7,243 nucleotides of DNA, taken from positions 1 to 7,243 of the forward strand of contig JAFWYI010000230.1 in assembly GCA_017522745.1 (NCBI GenBank), in the 5' to 3' direction. Source of the DNA: Mailhella sp. Its GTDB lineage: Bacteria; Desulfobacterota; Desulfovibrionia; Desulfovibrionales; Desulfovibrionaceae. The translations under genes were made by a program, and so were the position numbers. This document shows positions 6,052 to 7,243 of the stretch, piece by piece. The number at the start of each line of letters is the position of its first letter. Within the stretch, counting starts at the first letter, position 1. The notes below the pieces were generated by a model. The model made no database searches. It had not been told where the DNA came from and was given only the letters and a program-made list of their open reading frames with translations.

Positions 6052-7243
6052 TCATCTTTTGCCGGCCGCAAGTTCCACGAGCTTCATGGTCATGGCGTGC
6101 GACTTGCAGAGCGAAGGAATGGGCAGGAATTCCGCATTGGAATGGAAGTTCAAGCCGCCAGTGAAGTAATTAGGCGTGAGTACGCCACGCGCAGAAAGGA
6201 CAGAGCCATCAGTACCGCCACGCATGGCGATAGTCTTGGGGGCAATACCGAGTTCGTCAGCGGCCTGATAAAGCATGTCGATGGGGCCTCGGTCTTCACC
6301 GAGAGCGTCGATGATATTGCCATACACATCGGTCATGGTCAGGCGAATCTTCGCACGCTCATGCCGCACGCGGATCATGTCCACCACATCCTGCACATAT
6401 TTCTTGCGCGCTTCGTAATTTTCTTTGCTGAAGTCGCGGATATTCATGCGCAGAGTACAACGGCTGTCGTTGGCTTCGCATCCCCAGAACCACCAGTAAC
6501 CGTCTTTGCCATCAGTGTGTTCAGGAGTCTGCTTGCGATCGAAACAGGCCATGATGTCCGCCCCCACGAGGAGCGGATTCACCAGCACGCCCTTGGCAGA
6601 CATGGGATGGGCCGTCACCCCTTCTATCTCGATAAGGACAGAGGCGGCGTTGAAGGTTTCGTACACGATCTCGCCCACGGAACAGCAGTCGATGGTGTAG
6701 GCAAAATCGACCTTCCACTTCTCCAGATCCATCAGTTTGGCACCGCACAGGCCGATCTCTTCATCCGGCACGAAGGCCACACGGATGTCACCATGCGGGA
6801 TGCTTGAATCTGCCGTGAGAGCAGAAAGCATAGTCATCACGTTAGCGATAGCGGCCTTATCGTCAGAACCGAGGACGCTTGTGCCGTCCGTGAACACGAT
6901 ATCCTGTCCGGCGTACTCCGCCAGTTCAGGATGCTCGGAGAGACGGAGCCAGATATCCTTCTCTGCGTTAAGGCATACGTCGCCGCCTTCGTAGCGCAGT
7001 ATCTGCGGATGCACTTCAGGAGAAAGGGAGACGGGCACGGTGTCGAGGTGCGCCACCCAGCCGATGACAGGAGCGCCGGTAACATTGCCGGGCAATTTGG
7101 CCGTGAGGATGGCATGCTCGTCGAGTTCTATCTCTTCGAGCCCCATCTCGCGCAGTTCACATTCGAGAAGTCGGGCAAGCTCACGCTGCCCTTCGCTGCT
7201 AGGCACTACTCCAGCGCGTCCATTGCTTTCAGAAGGGATGGCA
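6052..7243 (-). CDS. pepT: Peptidase T (tripeptide aminopeptidase), 5' end cut by window edge
   Basis: Cytosolic M20-family metallopeptidase that removes the N-terminal residue from tripeptides, using two zinc ions. The frame stays open to the right edge, giving 397 residues; PepT is usually about 408-410, so only a dozen or so residues are missing. A GTG at 7204-7206 is not the start, because the preceding codons read AIPSESNGRAGV, which matches the conserved stretch before VPSSEGQ in PepT. Counting from the first visible codon, expected metal ligands and the catalytic base are His65 (AHLDT), Asp127 (GSDDKA), Glu161 and Glu162 (PDEE), Asp185 (YTID) and His367 (NFH), in the order and spacing of the Salmonella and E. 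coli enzymes. GGTDGS (342-347) is also conserved. The usual Gly-Gly after the Asp185 ligand is Cys-Cys here. Stop is TGA at 6052-6054. A tRNA gene with its own promoter follows. Confidence 0.93.
   Translation of the reverse strand, partial: AIPSESNGRAGVVPSSEGQRELARLLECELREMGLEEIELDEHAILTAKLPGNVTGAPVIGWVAHLDTVPVSLSPEVHPQILRYEGGDVCLNAEKDIWLRLSEHPELAEYAGQDIVFTDGTSVLGSDDKAAIANVMTMLSALTADSSIPHGDIRVAFVPDEEIGLCGAKLMDLEKWKVDFAYTIDCCSVGEIVYETFNAASVLIEIEGVTAHPMSAKGVLVNPLLVGADIMACFDRKQTPEHTDGKDGYWWFWGCEANDSRCTLRMNIRDFSKENYEARKKYVQDVVDMIRVRHERAKIRLTMTDVYGNIIDALGEDRGPIDMLYQAADELGIAPKTIAMRGGTDGSVLSARGVLTPNYFTGGLNFHSNAEFLPIPSLCKSHAMTMKLVELAAGKR

Overview
All supported genes in this window lie on the minus strand, so the layout is described right to left, in the direction of transcription. 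The order is pepT (tripeptidase, 5' end outside the window), a tRNA-Ala(CGC) gene with its own promoter and strong terminator, a fused TRAP-transporter permease, a TAXI-family TRAP solute-binding protein, argG (argininosuccinate synthase) and argH (argininosuccinate lyase, C-terminal end outside the window).

The organism is a bacterium with moderately GC-rich coding DNA (mid-50s % by eye), sigma70-like promoters and GAGG-type ribosome binding sites. The argG-argH pair, the style of the ArgG and ArgH proteins and the fused TAXI-type TRAP transporter recall Desulfovibrionaceae-like anaerobes. This placement rests on impression and memory, not on a search. Synergistota-like hosts are a possible alternative.

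Region by region: (1) 1-988 argH and 1095-2303 argG carry out the last two steps of arginine synthesis (citrulline + Asp -> argininosuccinate -> Arg + fumarate). The 106 bp between them holds two tandem hairpins, the second being a classic intrinsic terminator placed just before argH. (2) 2304-2593 is a gene-free argG leader with a candidate promoter and several small hairpins. (3) 2594-5603 is a two-gene TRAP operon, permease first, whose genes overlap by 8 nt. It should import an organic acid or amino acid by ion-coupled transport, but the substrate cannot be read from sequence. (4) 5604-5859 is a regulatory gap with two perfect dyads, a candidate promoter for the TRAP operon and the tRNA terminator. 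(5) 5860-5935 is tRNA-Ala. (6) 6052-7243 is pepT, a zinc aminopeptidase that releases amino acids from tripeptides.

The window looks like ordinary core metabolism and nutrient uptake. I see no mobile element, CRISPR array, toxin-antitoxin pair, phage gene or clearly new system. The points worth a second look are regulatory: the terminator inside argG-argH, the dyads ahead of the TRAP operon, the structured argG leader, and some unusual residues near the PepT metal site.
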